A stretch of 64,000 nucleotides of DNA from Flammeovirgaceae bacterium UBA2366 (GCA_002344065.1 DDTK01000003.1:201380-265379), one strand, 5' to 3'. Shown: positions 1 through 8,714, counted from the first letter of the stretch. Program-made: numbers and translations. The notes: a model not told the origin generated them from the sequence alone.

Positions 1-186
1 ACTTTTATTGGGGGAACAATTGAAAAAAATTGCACCAGTGAATTACGGGGGGCAAGCTACGCAACTTCTGAAGCTGTTATTACTAAGGAGGGAATGACTA
101 CACTTGACATGGGTTTTAATGCTAACAATGAGCAAGTGTGGGGCTCATCGCATGGTGGCTATCAGTTCAAGAAGCTCGTTCAATAA
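1..186 (+). CDS. C-terminal fragment of an unrecognised protein
   Basis: An open frame runs from base 1 to a TAA at 184-186 and gives 61 residues ending in QFKKLVQ. The start lies outside the window. The fragment contains KEGMTTLDMGFNANNEQ and WGSSHGGYQF, which I do not recognise. It is convergent with the NadR-like gene, and the last 20 bases of each coding sequence overlap. It could be a chance open frame, but it stays open to the window edge with ordinary composition and no internal stop. Confidence 0.5.
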   Translation, partial: TFIGGTIEKNCTSELRGASYATSEAVITKEGMTTLDMGFNANNEQVWGSSHGGYQFKKLVQ

Positions 187-1147
187 GCTTATCGCAATAT
201 TCTATTATACGTGATTCTCTTTCATGGTAAGAACCGCTTACCAGGGTGTACTCAATTTTTCTTCGCTCCAATTCATCCCTAAAAAGTTCGTACATCTTTC
301 TTCGCTCCTTTTCCTCGCCCAAATCGCGCAAGCCATCACTCACCCACGGCACATCAATATCAAATAAAAAATACTGATCGTACTGTACCATCTTTTCAAA
401 CTCATATAATACAGGCGGAACCACTTTCAGGTAATGCCGGGAGTAGATTTGTGTGGTAATTAAATCCGTATCGCAAAAAAGTAATTTGTTGGCCTGACGC
501 AACTGCTTGAAAATACGTTCGGTTTGTTTGCGGCCAATCATGATAATGTCTTCGCGGTTAAATTCATTGGTGGTAATCAACTCGCGCGCAACTTCCGGTA
601 CACTTACGGTATGATAATGCTCGGCCATCTTTTTGGCCATCATGGATTTTCCGGTACTCTCCGGCCCGTAAAAGCAGATTTTCTTTACAAAGAAAGGTTT
701 GACAATATCCGGTATGTAATCCCAGTAACGGAAAGGATGCTCACGAACGGCTGAACCGGAAACCGGATAGTTCTTTCTGTCTGAATCAAAAGAAATATGT
801 TGTGCGCCAAGGTGAACTGCAAAAGGTTCTCCATACGGTTCAGAAGAAAATACCACATCGATTGAGGGATATGTTTTTTTGATGAATGCAGCCCAACGTT
901 CGGTGCGCGGCCCAATTGGTAAAGACTCGTCATCAAAATTATCCAAGACCATGGCAGGCTTTATGGCTGGATTATGTGCAAACAAATCTTGAATCCATGT
1001 AAACCGTTGTTCCGGATCGATCGGATCCTGTGGTGTATAGCTCATAGAAACAATTACCTCATCGCATTGCGAAGCTGCAAATTCAATCAGTGCAATATGC
1101 CCTTTATGGATGGGAAGGAATTTACCGATAACTAGTCCACGTTTCAT
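167..1147 (-). CDS. nadR: NadR-like nicotinamide-nucleotide adenylyltransferase / ribosylnicotinamide kinase
   Basis: 326 residues. It is predicted to phosphorylate nicotinamide riboside to NMN and adenylylate NMN to NAD in the cytoplasm. Residues 1-150 form a nucleotidyltransferase domain with H14-KGH17 after GKFLP and a VSGSAVR motif at 129-135. Residues 155-326 form a P-loop kinase with GPESTGKS at 161-168. The N-terminal helix-turn-helix repressor domain of enterobacterial NadR is absent, so this should be an enzyme only. Its ATG overlaps the pnuC stop (ATGA), which implies translational coupling with the transporter and supports nicotinamide riboside as substrate. Confidence 0.9.
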   Translation of the reverse strand: MKRGLVIGKFLPIHKGHIALIEFAASQCDEVIVSMSYTPQDPIDPEQRFTWIQDLFAHNPAIKPAMVLDNFDDESLPIGPRTERWAAFIKKTYPSIDVVFSSEPYGEPFAVHLGAQHISFDSDRKNYPVSGSAVREHPFRYWDYIPDIVKPFFVKKICFYGPESTGKSMMAKKMAEHYHTVSVPEVARELITTNEFNREDIIMIGRKQTERIFKQLRQANKLLFCDTDLITTQIYSRHYLKVVPPVLYEFEKMVQYDQYFLFDIDVPWVSDGLRDLGEEKERRKMYELFRDELERRKIEYTLVSGSYHERESRIIEYCDKLIERAS

Positions 1148-1806
1148 TTTTCGGTAGGATAACTTTTGTACTCTTTAATCCAGTTAAAAAGTCCGTAGGC
1201 AGCAATAAAACAAAACACCAGGTATTCAAAGCCAACAAATTTTATTCCCTTGGCAAAATACATGTAGGTGGCCACCACATCCACCATAATCCATATAATC
1301 CAGCTTTCAATTTTTTTCTGAATCATCAGAAACGTGGTGATGATGCTCATGACGGTAACAAACGAATCCAGGTAGGGAAAAGCGCTGGGCATATTGAACA
1401 CGACCGGAAACCATTCATGCAAACGACTGGCCAGTGAACCCACCGCAAAGGTAGCGGCAAGTCCGGAGACAGAAAGCAGTATGATTTGAGGCGTTTTCAT
1501 ATAACTAACCCGCAATTCATTCTTTCGATCTTCCTCCCACGGTTTAGGGTGTGTCCATCGCCACCAACCCATCAGGTTAGTAACGAAAAAGAACACCTGC
1601 AAAAACATATCCGGGTAAAGCTGCACCTGGTAAAACAGGAAAAAGAATAACGTTACATTAATCAATCCGATAGGCCAGCTCCATATATTAGCCCGCGAAG
1701 CCAAAAAAACCGCTACAAAACCGGCAATGGTTCCGAAGAACTCCAGGTAGCTCATTTGGTAGCCCCAGAGTTCGAAGAATATTTTGTTGATGTCGAAGAA
1801 ACTCAT
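1144..1806 (-). CDS. pnuC: PnuC-family nicotinamide riboside transporter
   Basis: 220 residues with about seven hydrophobic segments. It shows PnuC-type features: an early ANIWSWPIG segment, NLMGWWRWTHP after the third helix, and a late ESWIIWIMVDVVATYMYFAKG segment. PnuC proteins facilitate diffusion of a vitamin nucleoside across the inner membrane, and the cytoplasmic kinase then traps it. Bacteroidota PnuC homologues can instead carry thiamine or riboflavin. Here the four-base overlap with a NadR-type kinase argues for nicotinamide riboside. No vitamin riboswitch is visible upstream. Confidence 0.88.
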   Translation of the reverse strand: MSFFDINKIFFELWGYQMSYLEFFGTIAGFVAVFLASRANIWSWPIGLINVTLFFFLFYQVQLYPDMFLQVFFFVTNLMGWWRWTHPKPWEEDRKNELRVSYMKTPQIILLSVSGLAATFAVGSLASRLHEWFPVVFNMPSAFPYLDSFVTVMSIITTFLMIQKKIESWIIWIMVDVVATYMYFAKGIKFVGFEYLVFCFIAAYGLFNWIKEYKSYPTEK

Positions 1807-1812
1807 TATTAG

Positions 1813-1863
1813 GACTTAAGTCGTAAGTAGTAAGACTTAAGACGAACCATCTTACTACTTACG
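1813..1863. repeat. Inverted repeat with 14-bp perfect arms
   Basis: CGTAAGTAGTAAGA at 1822-1835 is the exact reverse complement of 1850-1863, with a 14-nt loop. A 10-bp palindrome GACTTAAGTC sits at 1813-1822 and a near copy GACTTAAGAC at 1834-1843. It fills the spacer between the end of the ALDH gene and the start of pnuC, both leftward. There is no T run, so it is not a standard intrinsic terminator. It may be a dispersed palindromic element or a transcript-end hairpin. Confidence 0.6.
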
Positions 1864-1878
1864 TCCTGATACTTATAT

Positions 1879-3321
1879 CTAAATTTTAATACACACATTC
1901 TTCGCTTCGGTAAAAAACCGTAATGCTTCCCAACCGCCTTCACGGCCTACACCGCTTTGTTTCATGCCGCCAAAGGGTGTGCGCAAATCACGAAACAACC
2001 AGCAGTTTACCCAAATGATACCGCTCTTAAGTTGCGCTGCAACCCGATGCGCGCATTTTAAATTTTCCGTCCAGAGAGTGGCCGACAAACCATAACCCGT
2101 GCTGTTGGCATAACCAATCACTTCGTCTTCGGTATCAAACGGCATAATGGTAACTACCGGGCCGAATATTTCTTCCTGGTTGGTCCGGCAAAATGCATCA
2201 AGATCTGTAATAACAGTAGGCTCTACAAAATAACCGTCTGCACAACGGCCATTTAGTTTTACCTGTTTCCCTCCGGTTAAAATTGTTCCGCCTTCTTGTT
2301 TCGCCAGTTCAATATAACCAAGCACTTTCTTCATATGGGCTTCCGAAACCAATGCACCCACTTTGGTTTGTTCATCGTTCGGATCACCAACCGTAAGTTT
2401 CTTTGTACGTAAAACAAATTCTTCAACAAAGCGATTGTACATACTTCGTTCCACAAAAATCCTCGAGCCGCATAAACAGATTTCGCCTTGATTCGAAAAA
2501 GAAGATTGAATAGAGGTGTGTAGCGCCTGTTCGAAATCACAATCGGCAAAAATGATATTCGGATTTTTACCGCCCAGTTCAAGCGAGAGCTTTTTAAACA
2601 TAGGTGCAGCCGTAGCGGCTATCTTTTTTCCGGTTATAGTTCCGCCAGTAAATGAAATAGCAACAATATTCGGATGTTCTATAATAGCCTGACCGGCTTT
2701 AGGCCCCAGACCATGAACAATATTCAATACCCCATTTGGTAAACCTGCTTCCATACAAAGTTTAGAAAACAGAAAAGCGGTCATGGGTGTAAGCTCGGAC
2801 GGTTTGGCTACCACCGTACAACCTGCTGCCAACGCAGGCGCAATCTTCCAGGTAAATAAATAAAGGGGCAGGTTCCATGGAGAAATGCAACCTACTACAC
2901 CCACTGGTGTGCGCGTAGTATAGTTGATCGCCTCTTGCCCGGTAATGTGGGCCTCAGATGAAAAGTGAATAGCACCCGTGGCAAAGAAGCGCATGTTGGC
3001 TGAAGCCCGGGGAATGTCAACCACTTTGGCAAGCTTAACCGGTTTACCCTGGTCAATGCTTTCAGCTAATGCAAGCTGATCTAAATCGCGATCGATGAGG
3101 TCAGCAATTTTTTGAAGAATAGCCGAACGTTTTTCTACCGGCATAGCCGACCAGGCCGGAAAAGCAAGGCTTGCCGCATCAACAGCGTGCTGAACATCTT
3201 CGGCATCGGAATCAGGAACAAGACTATACGGTTTACCTTCAGCGGGATTATAGTTTTCTAAAAAGCTTCCAGCTTTTGGCTCAATTAATTCTCCATTGAT
3301 ATAGTTAAGTACCTTAAACAT
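1879..3321 (-). CDS. Aldehyde dehydrogenase, 2-aminomuconate 6-semialdehyde type
   Basis: 480 residues, a full-length ALDH. The catalytic cysteine is C282 in NQGEICLCGSR, the general base E248 in LELGGKN, and the oxyanion asparagine N149 in SPWNLP. The NQGE-I-CLC pattern is typical of the ALDH8 / 2-hydroxymuconic / 2-aminomuconic semialdehyde group. The gene is last in a leftward unit (SDR, OmpA, ALDH) with gaps of 14-18 bp, next to a kynurenine-pathway unit. Oxidation of 2-aminomuconate semialdehyde downstream of 3-hydroxyanthranilate cleavage is therefore the likely role. ACMS decarboxylase, which would make that substrate, is not in the window. A betaine-aldehyde-type substrate is the alternative. 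Confidence 0.82.
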   Translation of the reverse strand: MFKVLNYINGELIEPKAGSFLENYNPAEGKPYSLVPDSDAEDVQHAVDAASLAFPAWSAMPVEKRSAILQKIADLIDRDLDQLALAESIDQGKPVKLAKVVDIPRASANMRFFATGAIHFSSEAHITGQEAINYTTRTPVGVVGCISPWNLPLYLFTWKIAPALAAGCTVVAKPSELTPMTAFLFSKLCMEAGLPNGVLNIVHGLGPKAGQAIIEHPNIVAISFTGGTITGKKIAATAAPMFKKLSLELGGKNPNIIFADCDFEQALHTSIQSSFSNQGEICLCGSRIFVERSMYNRFVEEFVLRTKKLTVGDPNDEQTKVGALVSEAHMKKVLGYIELAKQEGGTILTGGKQVKLNGRCADGYFVEPTVITDLDAFCRTNQEEIFGPVVTIMPFDTEDEVIGYANSTGYGLSATLWTENLKCAHRVAAQLKSGIIWVNCWLFRDLRTPFGGMKQSGVGREGGWEALRFFTEAKNVCIKI

Positions 3322-3337
3322 AATTGGAACTTTTTGT

Positions 3338-5413
3338 TTATTTCTTCGTCACGCTAAACTCTACTCTTCGGTTCAGTTTGCGGTTGGCATCCGAATCATT
3401 TCTTACCAATGGTTTTGAGGCTCCGTAACCCTTACTGACAATTCGTGAGGACGCTACTCCATGGGTTACCAAGTAATTCTTAACAGCCAATACCCGTGCC
3501 TGCGACAACTGCACCAGCGCACGTTGCTTACCCACATTATCAGTGTGCCCACTCAACTCTATCTCAAGCGTTGGGTTTTCCTTGAGAATAGCAGCCAGCC
3601 GGTCAAGTTCCGGATAGGATTCAGGTTTTAACACGGGTTTACCCTGTTCAAAAAACAAATTATTCAGCGCAAGACTTTCCCCTACTTCAATCGGAACCAG
3701 CAACAAATCCTTACGCAATTCAATGTAGGTACTCCTGTCGGTTAATTCCAGGTTTTCATTTACTGATAAAAAGCCTTTAGCTCTTGCAAACAAGCCATAG
3801 TTTGTTCCGTACGGTAACACAATGCTATAATCACCGGTAGAAGGATTTGAAACTGCTTCACCCACCTCTTCACGTAAGGTGATGTTTTCAAAAACAATTT
3901 GTGCCTGTAGAGGAGTTTTTGTTTTGGCATTTAATACGTTGCCGGTTACCAGCACAACAGGATCGGGTTGTAAGGAAGGTGGCAACGCAATCCGCACAAT
4001 ATCCGATTTACCAAAACCACCTGCCCCAGTACACAAGTAAGCTACCACACCGGAAGCAGGCACCGTGTAGTAAGCATCAAATCCATAGGTGTTAATCTCC
4101 GGACCAAGGTTTACCGGTATCGTCCAGTTGGTCCAAGTGTCATCGATTCGCTTACTCATAAAAATGTCAAGCCCCCCATACCCCGGATGACCATCCGAGG
4201 CAAAGTAAAGTGTTCGACCATCATCCGCCAGCACCGGTGAAGCTTCATTTCCATGGGTGTTTATAACCGGGCCAAGGTTGGTGAGCGCTCCCCATTTTCC
4301 ATCACTTCCCTTCAGGATAACAAAAATGTCCTTTTCCTCACGGTGCTCCTCATAAAAAAGACTGCTCTTGTTTTTAGCAGTAAAAAGAATGGCTTTGCCA
4401 TCTGCTGATTGTGAGGCCTCAAAATACTGGTGCTCATTTTCATAATGAACACCCAGCAAGCCTTTGCTGATCCACCCGGTGTCCGATCGTTCAAAAAGCT
4501 CAAAGTCGGTGGCCGTTACCAGAAGGATGCTGTTATTATCCTGACCAATGGAAACAATGTTGTTGACCCCTGAGGTATTTATCGGAGAACCCAAATTTCT
4601 GCTCTCCGTCCATGTAACGCCATCCACTGTTGTGCTGTACCAGATATCAGAAGCATCCTTAATACCACCTGTATTCTCCGGACTGTATTTACGGGTAAAA
4701 TATATAGTCTTTCCATCCACTGAAATTTTAGGGGTCACTTCATCGTAGGGTGAATTGATCATCGCACCAAGGTTCTCCTTCATAATCCCTGTTGGCAAAT
4801 CAGCCGGAAGGTTAATTTTTACATCACTCATCAAAACAAAATTATCAACCAATAAATGCATGCGGGCATACGCAATAAAACCAATTGTTTTGTTAAACCA
4901 GGGCAAGGCTTTCATAGAAAATACTTCGTTTCCATTCACAAAAAATTTCATCCATCCACTGTGTTGCTCAACTTTAAGCACATTAGGTACACCCAGTGAA
5001 TTTACTCCTTCAATCTTTTTCCATGTTTTTGCTTCTGTACGCGACTTATCAGAGGTCCATACCATCGCATAGCCGTGTGACGAAATAACAAAAACATTCA
5101 TGCTGGCATCTTCATCGTATCCCCAAATAAATCCAAAACCTGTGTCGGTATTTCCTTCAGTTTGTGTAAAGGTTGCCTCAAAGGAAAAGTCTTTCTGGTC
5201 ATTAAGTGTTGGATAGATGTAAGTAAACCAACCACTTTCAGGTGAACGGATTTCGTAATGGCCATTTTTGATTTGAGCTGCCTGATGTTTGTCTTCCGCT
5301 TCATGCCAGCCCAAGTGATTGTCTTTAAAATCTTCCTGAAAGACAACCGTGAGTTGCGCACACGTCAGTACTCTTGTTAAGCAAAAAGCCGTGAGTATAT
5401 AACTCCTTATCAT
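3338..5413 (-). CDS. OmpA-family envelope protein with LamG-like, PD40 and carboxypeptidase-regulatory domains
   Basis: 691 residues with an N-terminal export signal ending near TCAQ. About 25-200 is a concanavalin/LamG-like sandwich (ending LVDNFVLMSDVKINLP). About 215-490 carries PD40/WD40-like propeller repeats (PKISVDGKTIYFTRK, SPVLADDGRTLYFASDG). About 495-590 is a carboxypeptidase-regulatory-like fold. About 600-691 is an OmpA peptidoglycan-binding domain (ELSGHTDNVG, RIVSKGYG, NRRVEFSV). It should sit in the periplasm, probably anchored to peptidoglycan. The order resembles PorE-type T9SS accessory proteins but lacks the TPR domain. It lies between two catabolic enzymes in one apparent operon, which is unexpected. 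Confidence 0.85.
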   Translation of the reverse strand: MIRSYILTAFCLTRVLTCAQLTVVFQEDFKDNHLGWHEAEDKHQAAQIKNGHYEIRSPESGWFTYIYPTLNDQKDFSFEATFTQTEGNTDTGFGFIWGYDEDASMNVFVISSHGYAMVWTSDKSRTEAKTWKKIEGVNSLGVPNVLKVEQHSGWMKFFVNGNEVFSMKALPWFNKTIGFIAYARMHLLVDNFVLMSDVKINLPADLPTGIMKENLGAMINSPYDEVTPKISVDGKTIYFTRKYSPENTGGIKDASDIWYSTTVDGVTWTESRNLGSPINTSGVNNIVSIGQDNNSILLVTATDFELFERSDTGWISKGLLGVHYENEHQYFEASQSADGKAILFTAKNKSSLFYEEHREEKDIFVILKGSDGKWGALTNLGPVINTHGNEASPVLADDGRTLYFASDGHPGYGGLDIFMSKRIDDTWTNWTIPVNLGPEINTYGFDAYYTVPASGVVAYLCTGAGGFGKSDIVRIALPPSLQPDPVVLVTGNVLNAKTKTPLQAQIVFENITLREEVGEAVSNPSTGDYSIVLPYGTNYGLFARAKGFLSVNENLELTDRSTYIELRKDLLLVPIEVGESLALNNLFFEQGKPVLKPESYPELDRLAAILKENPTLEIELSGHTDNVGKQRALVQLSQARVLAVKNYLVTHGVASSRIVSKGYGASKPLVRNDSDANRKLNRRVEFSVTKK

Positions 5414-5431
5414 TAACGAAACACTTTGTTT

Positions 5432-6217
5432 CTACAAGGTGCCGGTGCGCCCCCCATCCACCGGCAGGTTTATTCCATTAATGTAGGCGGCTGCAGGGGT
5501 AGCTAAAAAAGCAACTGCGGCAGCTACTTCACGCGCTTCACCAATCCGGCTGGCAGGGATTTCCGCAACCATTTCGTTCATCACTTCTTCAAAAGAACGT
5601 TTTGATTTTTCAGCTTTCGATTGTACCAGGACCTCTAACCGGCCTGTCATGGTGGCCCCGGGCAAAACATTATTCACGGTTATCCCAAAAGGTCCTAACT
5701 CAACCGACAACGTTTTAGCCCAACTGGCAACCGCCCCCCTTATGGTGTTGGACACACCCAACCCTTTCAGCGGGATTTTAACGGATGTGGAAATAATATT
5801 TATGATCCGCCCATATTTTTCTTTCTTCATGGATGGAACCACCGCCTGAACCAAGGCCTGGTTGCACAACAAATGAGCAGCGAATGCCTTAACAAACTCT
5901 TCTTGTCCGGCATCAATGGCCAATCCACCCGGAGGGCCTCCGGTGTTGTTGACTAAAATGTGAACCGTGTTTGATGATACGTATTTTTCGATGACTCGAT
6001 TCACCTCATCAACATTGGAAAAATCGGCCTTCAGAAAACCATGTTGTTGACCGTGTTTAACCGGCAGTTCGGCAAGTACGCTCAATAACTTTTGTTTATC
6101 GCGGGCCAACAGCGTAACCGAAGCACCCAATGAGGCCAGTTCAATGGCTGAAGCCTTTCCAATACCCTGCGTACTTCCGCAAACCACAGCGTGTTTTCCG
6201 TTTAAATCAATATCCAT
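5432..6217 (-). CDS. Short-chain dehydrogenase/reductase with atypical catalytic motif
   Basis: 261 residues with a Rossmann fold. The cofactor motif is GSTQGIG at 14-20, followed by NNTGGP at 90-95, a conserved ISTS at 142-145 and a C-terminal PVDGG. The usual YxxxK is not seen: at the expected place the sequence reads S156-N-T-I-R160, so Tyr becomes Ser and Lys becomes Arg. It is the first gene of the leftward unit with the OmpA protein and ALDH. Its divergent start is 86 bp from 3-hydroxyanthranilate dioxygenase. A role in tryptophan breakdown is inferred from position only. Confidence 0.8.
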   Translation of the reverse strand: MDIDLNGKHAVVCGSTQGIGKASAIELASLGASVTLLARDKQKLLSVLAELPVKHGQQHGFLKADFSNVDEVNRVIEKYVSSNTVHILVNNTGGPPGGLAIDAGQEEFVKAFAAHLLCNQALVQAVVPSMKKEKYGRIINIISTSVKIPLKGLGVSNTIRGAVASWAKTLSVELGPFGITVNNVLPGATMTGRLEVLVQSKAEKSKRSFEEVMNEMVAEIPASRIGEAREVAAAVAFLATPAAAYINGINLPVDGGRTGTL

Positions 6218-6303
6218 ACAGACTGTTAAAGTGTTAGAAAACTACCTTGAAATGTTCTTAAATTAGCAATTCTTCAATTGATCACCGACTAATTATTAAA
6301 AAT

Positions 6304-6834
6304 ATGGCTATACGCAGACCGTTTAACCTGAATCAATGGATTACCGAAAACCGATCGCTACTCAAACCGCCTGTTGGAAATAAAAATTTATATGCTGATG
6401 CTGGCGATTACATTGTCATGATCGTAGGCGGCCCCAATGCCCGCAAAGACTATCACTTTAATGAAACCGAAGAATTATTTTATCAATTAGAAGGCGATAT
6501 CAACGTTCGCATTCAGGAAGATGGCAAGCCGGTGGATATTCCCGTTAAACAGGGTGAAATGTTTTTGCTGCCGGCCCGTGTACCTCACCGGCCTGAACGG
6601 CCTGCTAATTCAGTAGGGTTGGTGATTGAATGCAAACGCCCCGAGGAAAATATATTGGATGGCTTACAGTGGTATTGCGATAAATGCAATAACAAGTTGC
6701 ATGAATACCGCTTTCATTTGGATAACATCGAAAAAGATTTCTTACCTCGCTTTCGCGAATTTTACGGTTCACAGGAATTACGTACGTGTAAGAAATGCGG
6801 TACCATAATGGACACAGATCCCCGGTTCGTCTAA
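6304..6834 (+). CDS. nbaC: 3-hydroxyanthranilate 3,4-dioxygenase
   Basis: 176 residues. It opens the ring of 3-hydroxyanthranilate to 2-amino-3-carboxymuconate semialdehyde, the precursor of quinolinate (NAD) or of complete oxidation. The cupin iron ligands are H51, E57 and H95, with arginines R47 and R99 placed for substrate binding. A C-terminal rubredoxin-like iron site is present as C125-DKC128 and C162-KKC165. Presence of the four cysteines matches the bacterial homodimeric form. It heads a rightward unit with a DinB protein 9 bp downstream. The 86-bp divergent spacer (6218-6303) must hold both promoters, but I could not pick out a clear box. Confidence 0.95.
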   Translation: MAIRRPFNLNQWITENRSLLKPPVGNKNLYADAGDYIVMIVGGPNARKDYHFNETEELFYQLEGDINVRIQEDGKPVDIPVKQGEMFLLPARVPHRPERPANSVGLVIECKRPEENILDGLQWYCDKCNNKLHEYRFHLDNIEKDFLPRFREFYGSQELRTCKKCGTIMDTDPRFV

Positions 6835-6843
6835 TCTTAACCT

Positions 6844-7374
6844 ATGAACAAAACTCAAATTGCTGAGCTGTTGGAGCAAAAGCACAGTGTCTTTATCAAC
6901 GAACTTCGGCATTTATCAGATACTGATTTTACTTCTTCACTTTCAGGTAAATGGTCGGCTGGTCAGCAACTTGATCATATCGTTCGCAGTGCCGGTCCGG
7001 TAAATCTTGTCTTTTTCTTTCCGAAATTTTTAGTGACCCTGATTTTCGGTAAAGCCAACCGGCCGTCAAGAACTTACGAAGGATTGGTTGAAAAGTATCA
7101 ATCCAAGCTGGCGCTTGGTGGAAAAGCACCAAGTCAATTTATTCCGAAATATGTCACAGTAAATCAACGCGATCCACTCATAAAGAAATTGGAACGCATT
7201 GTTCAATCACTTACAAAGCGAGCTGAAAAGTATACGGAAGACCAACTGGATAAATTGCTTATTCCCCATCCCCTGTTAGGTAAGCTTACCTTTCGTGAGA
7301 TGTTATACTTCACTGCCTACCATGTTGAGCATCATCACAAACAGGTTGTGGCCAATCTGAAAAGAAACAACTAA
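6844..7374 (+). CDS. DinB/YfiT-superfamily putative metal-binding protein
   Basis: 176 residues of four-helix-bundle type. SAGQQLDHIVRSA near 38-50 supplies one candidate metal histidine, and YHVEHHHKQV near the C-terminus supplies two more. DinB-fold proteins include thiol-dependent transferases and many of unknown activity. It sits between 3-hydroxyanthranilate dioxygenase and kynureninase with spacers of 9 and 20 bp, so it is surely co-expressed with them. A role in the pathway, for example on an unstable intermediate, is possible but not shown. Confidence 0.75.
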   Translation: MNKTQIAELLEQKHSVFINELRHLSDTDFTSSLSGKWSAGQQLDHIVRSAGPVNLVFFFPKFLVTLIFGKANRPSRTYEGLVEKYQSKLALGGKAPSQFIPKYVTVNQRDPLIKKLERIVQSLTKRAEKYTEDQLDKLLIPHPLLGKLTFREMLYFTAYHVEHHHKQVVANLKRNN

Positions 7375-7394
7375 AGTAATGAGTTCACCCGACT

Positions 7395-8660
7395 ATGAAA
7401 TTTGAAAATTCAATACGCTTTGCAAAAAAGCTTGATAAAGCTGATGCCTTGAAATCGTTTCGTAGCCGATTTGAAATACCAACGGTTAACGGAAAAAAAT
7501 GCATTTACTTTACCGGAAATTCCCTTGGTCTTCAGCCTAAATCAACCAGAAAATTTGTAAACGAAGAACTTCAGGACTGGGCAAAACTTGGTGTGGAGGG
7601 TCACCTGCATTCACGAAGGCCCTGGTTGTACTATCATAAGTTCAGTAAAAAGGTACTCGCACAACTTGTTGGCGCCAAACCAATTGAGGTTGTAGCTATG
7701 AACCAGCTAACCGTAAATCTTCACCTGATGCTGGTTTCGTTTTACCAGCCAACAAAACAACGGTTCAAAATAATTACTGAAGCAGGTGCCTTCTCTTCAG
7801 ATCAATATGCTTTCGAATCTCAAATTAAATGGCACAAGCTTGATCCGGAGAAAACGCTGGTTGAGCTCAAGCCAAGGTACGGTGAGCATACACTTCGAAC
7901 AGAGGATATTCTTCATGCCATTAATGAACACCGTTCACAACTTTCACTTGTCATTTTTGGTGGGGTTCAATACTATACCGGACAATTTTTTGATATAAAA
8001 AAAATTACGAAAGCCGGTCATCAAGCGGGTGCGTATGTGGGGTTTGATCTGGCGCATGCAGCCGGAAACGTTCCGCTAAACCTGCATGGTGATGGGGTAG
8101 ACTTTGCCGTGTGGTGCAGCTATAAATACCTCAACTCCGGACCAGGCGGTATTGCCGGGGCATTTGTACATGAGCGTCATGCACAAAATTTTGAACTACC
8201 GCGATTTTCAGGTTGGTGGGGGCACTACGAGAAAGAACGCTTTCAAATGAAAAAAGGATTTGTACCCATGCCCGGTGTTGATGGTTGGCAACTCTCCAAC
8301 TTCCCGGTGCTATCGGGCGCAGCCCATATAGCCTCATTGGAAATTTTTCAGCAGGCTGAAATTAAAAACCTGCGTAAGAAAAGTTTGTTGCTCACCGGCT
8401 ATCTTGAGTTTCTGCTAAAAGAAATTGACCCTGAACAAAAAATCTTTACCCTACTCACACCATCAAACCCTAATGAACGTGGGTGCCAGCTATCCATCTA
8501 TATGAAGCAAAAAGGTAAAAAGGTTTTTAGTGCATTAACAAAAGCCGGTGTATTGGCCGACTGGCGTGAACCAAACGTAATTCGTGTTGCGCCAGTACCG
8601 CTCTACAATACCTTTGAAGAGGCTTTTCGCTTCGCAGAAATTTTCAGGAAAGCGATTTAA
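7395..8660 (+). CDS. kynU: Kynureninase
   Basis: 421 residues, the usual length. This PLP enzyme cleaves kynurenine or 3-hydroxykynurenine to (3-hydroxy)anthranilate and alanine. Seen in sequence: FTGNSLGLQPKS near the N-terminus, VGFDLAHAAGNVPL (PLP aspartate), CSYKYLNSGPGG (PLP lysine) and GVDGWQLSNFPVL. It is third in the rightward unit, 20 bp after the DinB gene. Its product after the monooxygenase step is the substrate of the first gene in the same unit, which makes the assignment secure. Confidence 0.95.
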   Translation: MKFENSIRFAKKLDKADALKSFRSRFEIPTVNGKKCIYFTGNSLGLQPKSTRKFVNEELQDWAKLGVEGHLHSRRPWLYYHKFSKKVLAQLVGAKPIEVVAMNQLTVNLHLMLVSFYQPTKQRFKIITEAGAFSSDQYAFESQIKWHKLDPEKTLVELKPRYGEHTLRTEDILHAINEHRSQLSLVIFGGVQYYTGQFFDIKKITKAGHQAGAYVGFDLAHAAGNVPLNLHGDGVDFAVWCSYKYLNSGPGGIAGAFVHERHAQNFELPRFSGWWGHYEKERFQMKKGFVPMPGVDGWQLSNFPVLSGAAHIASLEIFQQAEIKNLRKKSLLLTGYLEFLLKEIDPEQKIFTLLTPSNPNERGCQLSIYMKQKGKKVFSALTKAGVLADWREPNVIRVAPVPLYNTFEEAFRFAEIFRKAI

Positions 8661-8692
8661 GGTTCACCACCCAGTAAAAGGATACCCAATTC

Positions 8693-8714
8693 TCTGACAA
8701 TTGTCAGATTTTTT
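8693..8714 (+). terminator. Perfect 16-bp dyad followed by T6 between kynU and kmo
   Basis: TCTGACAATTGTCAGA at 8693-8708 is a perfect palindrome, directly followed by six T. As RNA it can fold to a 6-bp stem with an AATT loop and a U tract, a weak intrinsic terminator. As DNA it also looks like an operator for a dimeric regulator. It lies in the 94-bp gap before kmo, so it could give partial termination or local control of kmo. Confidence 0.5.
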
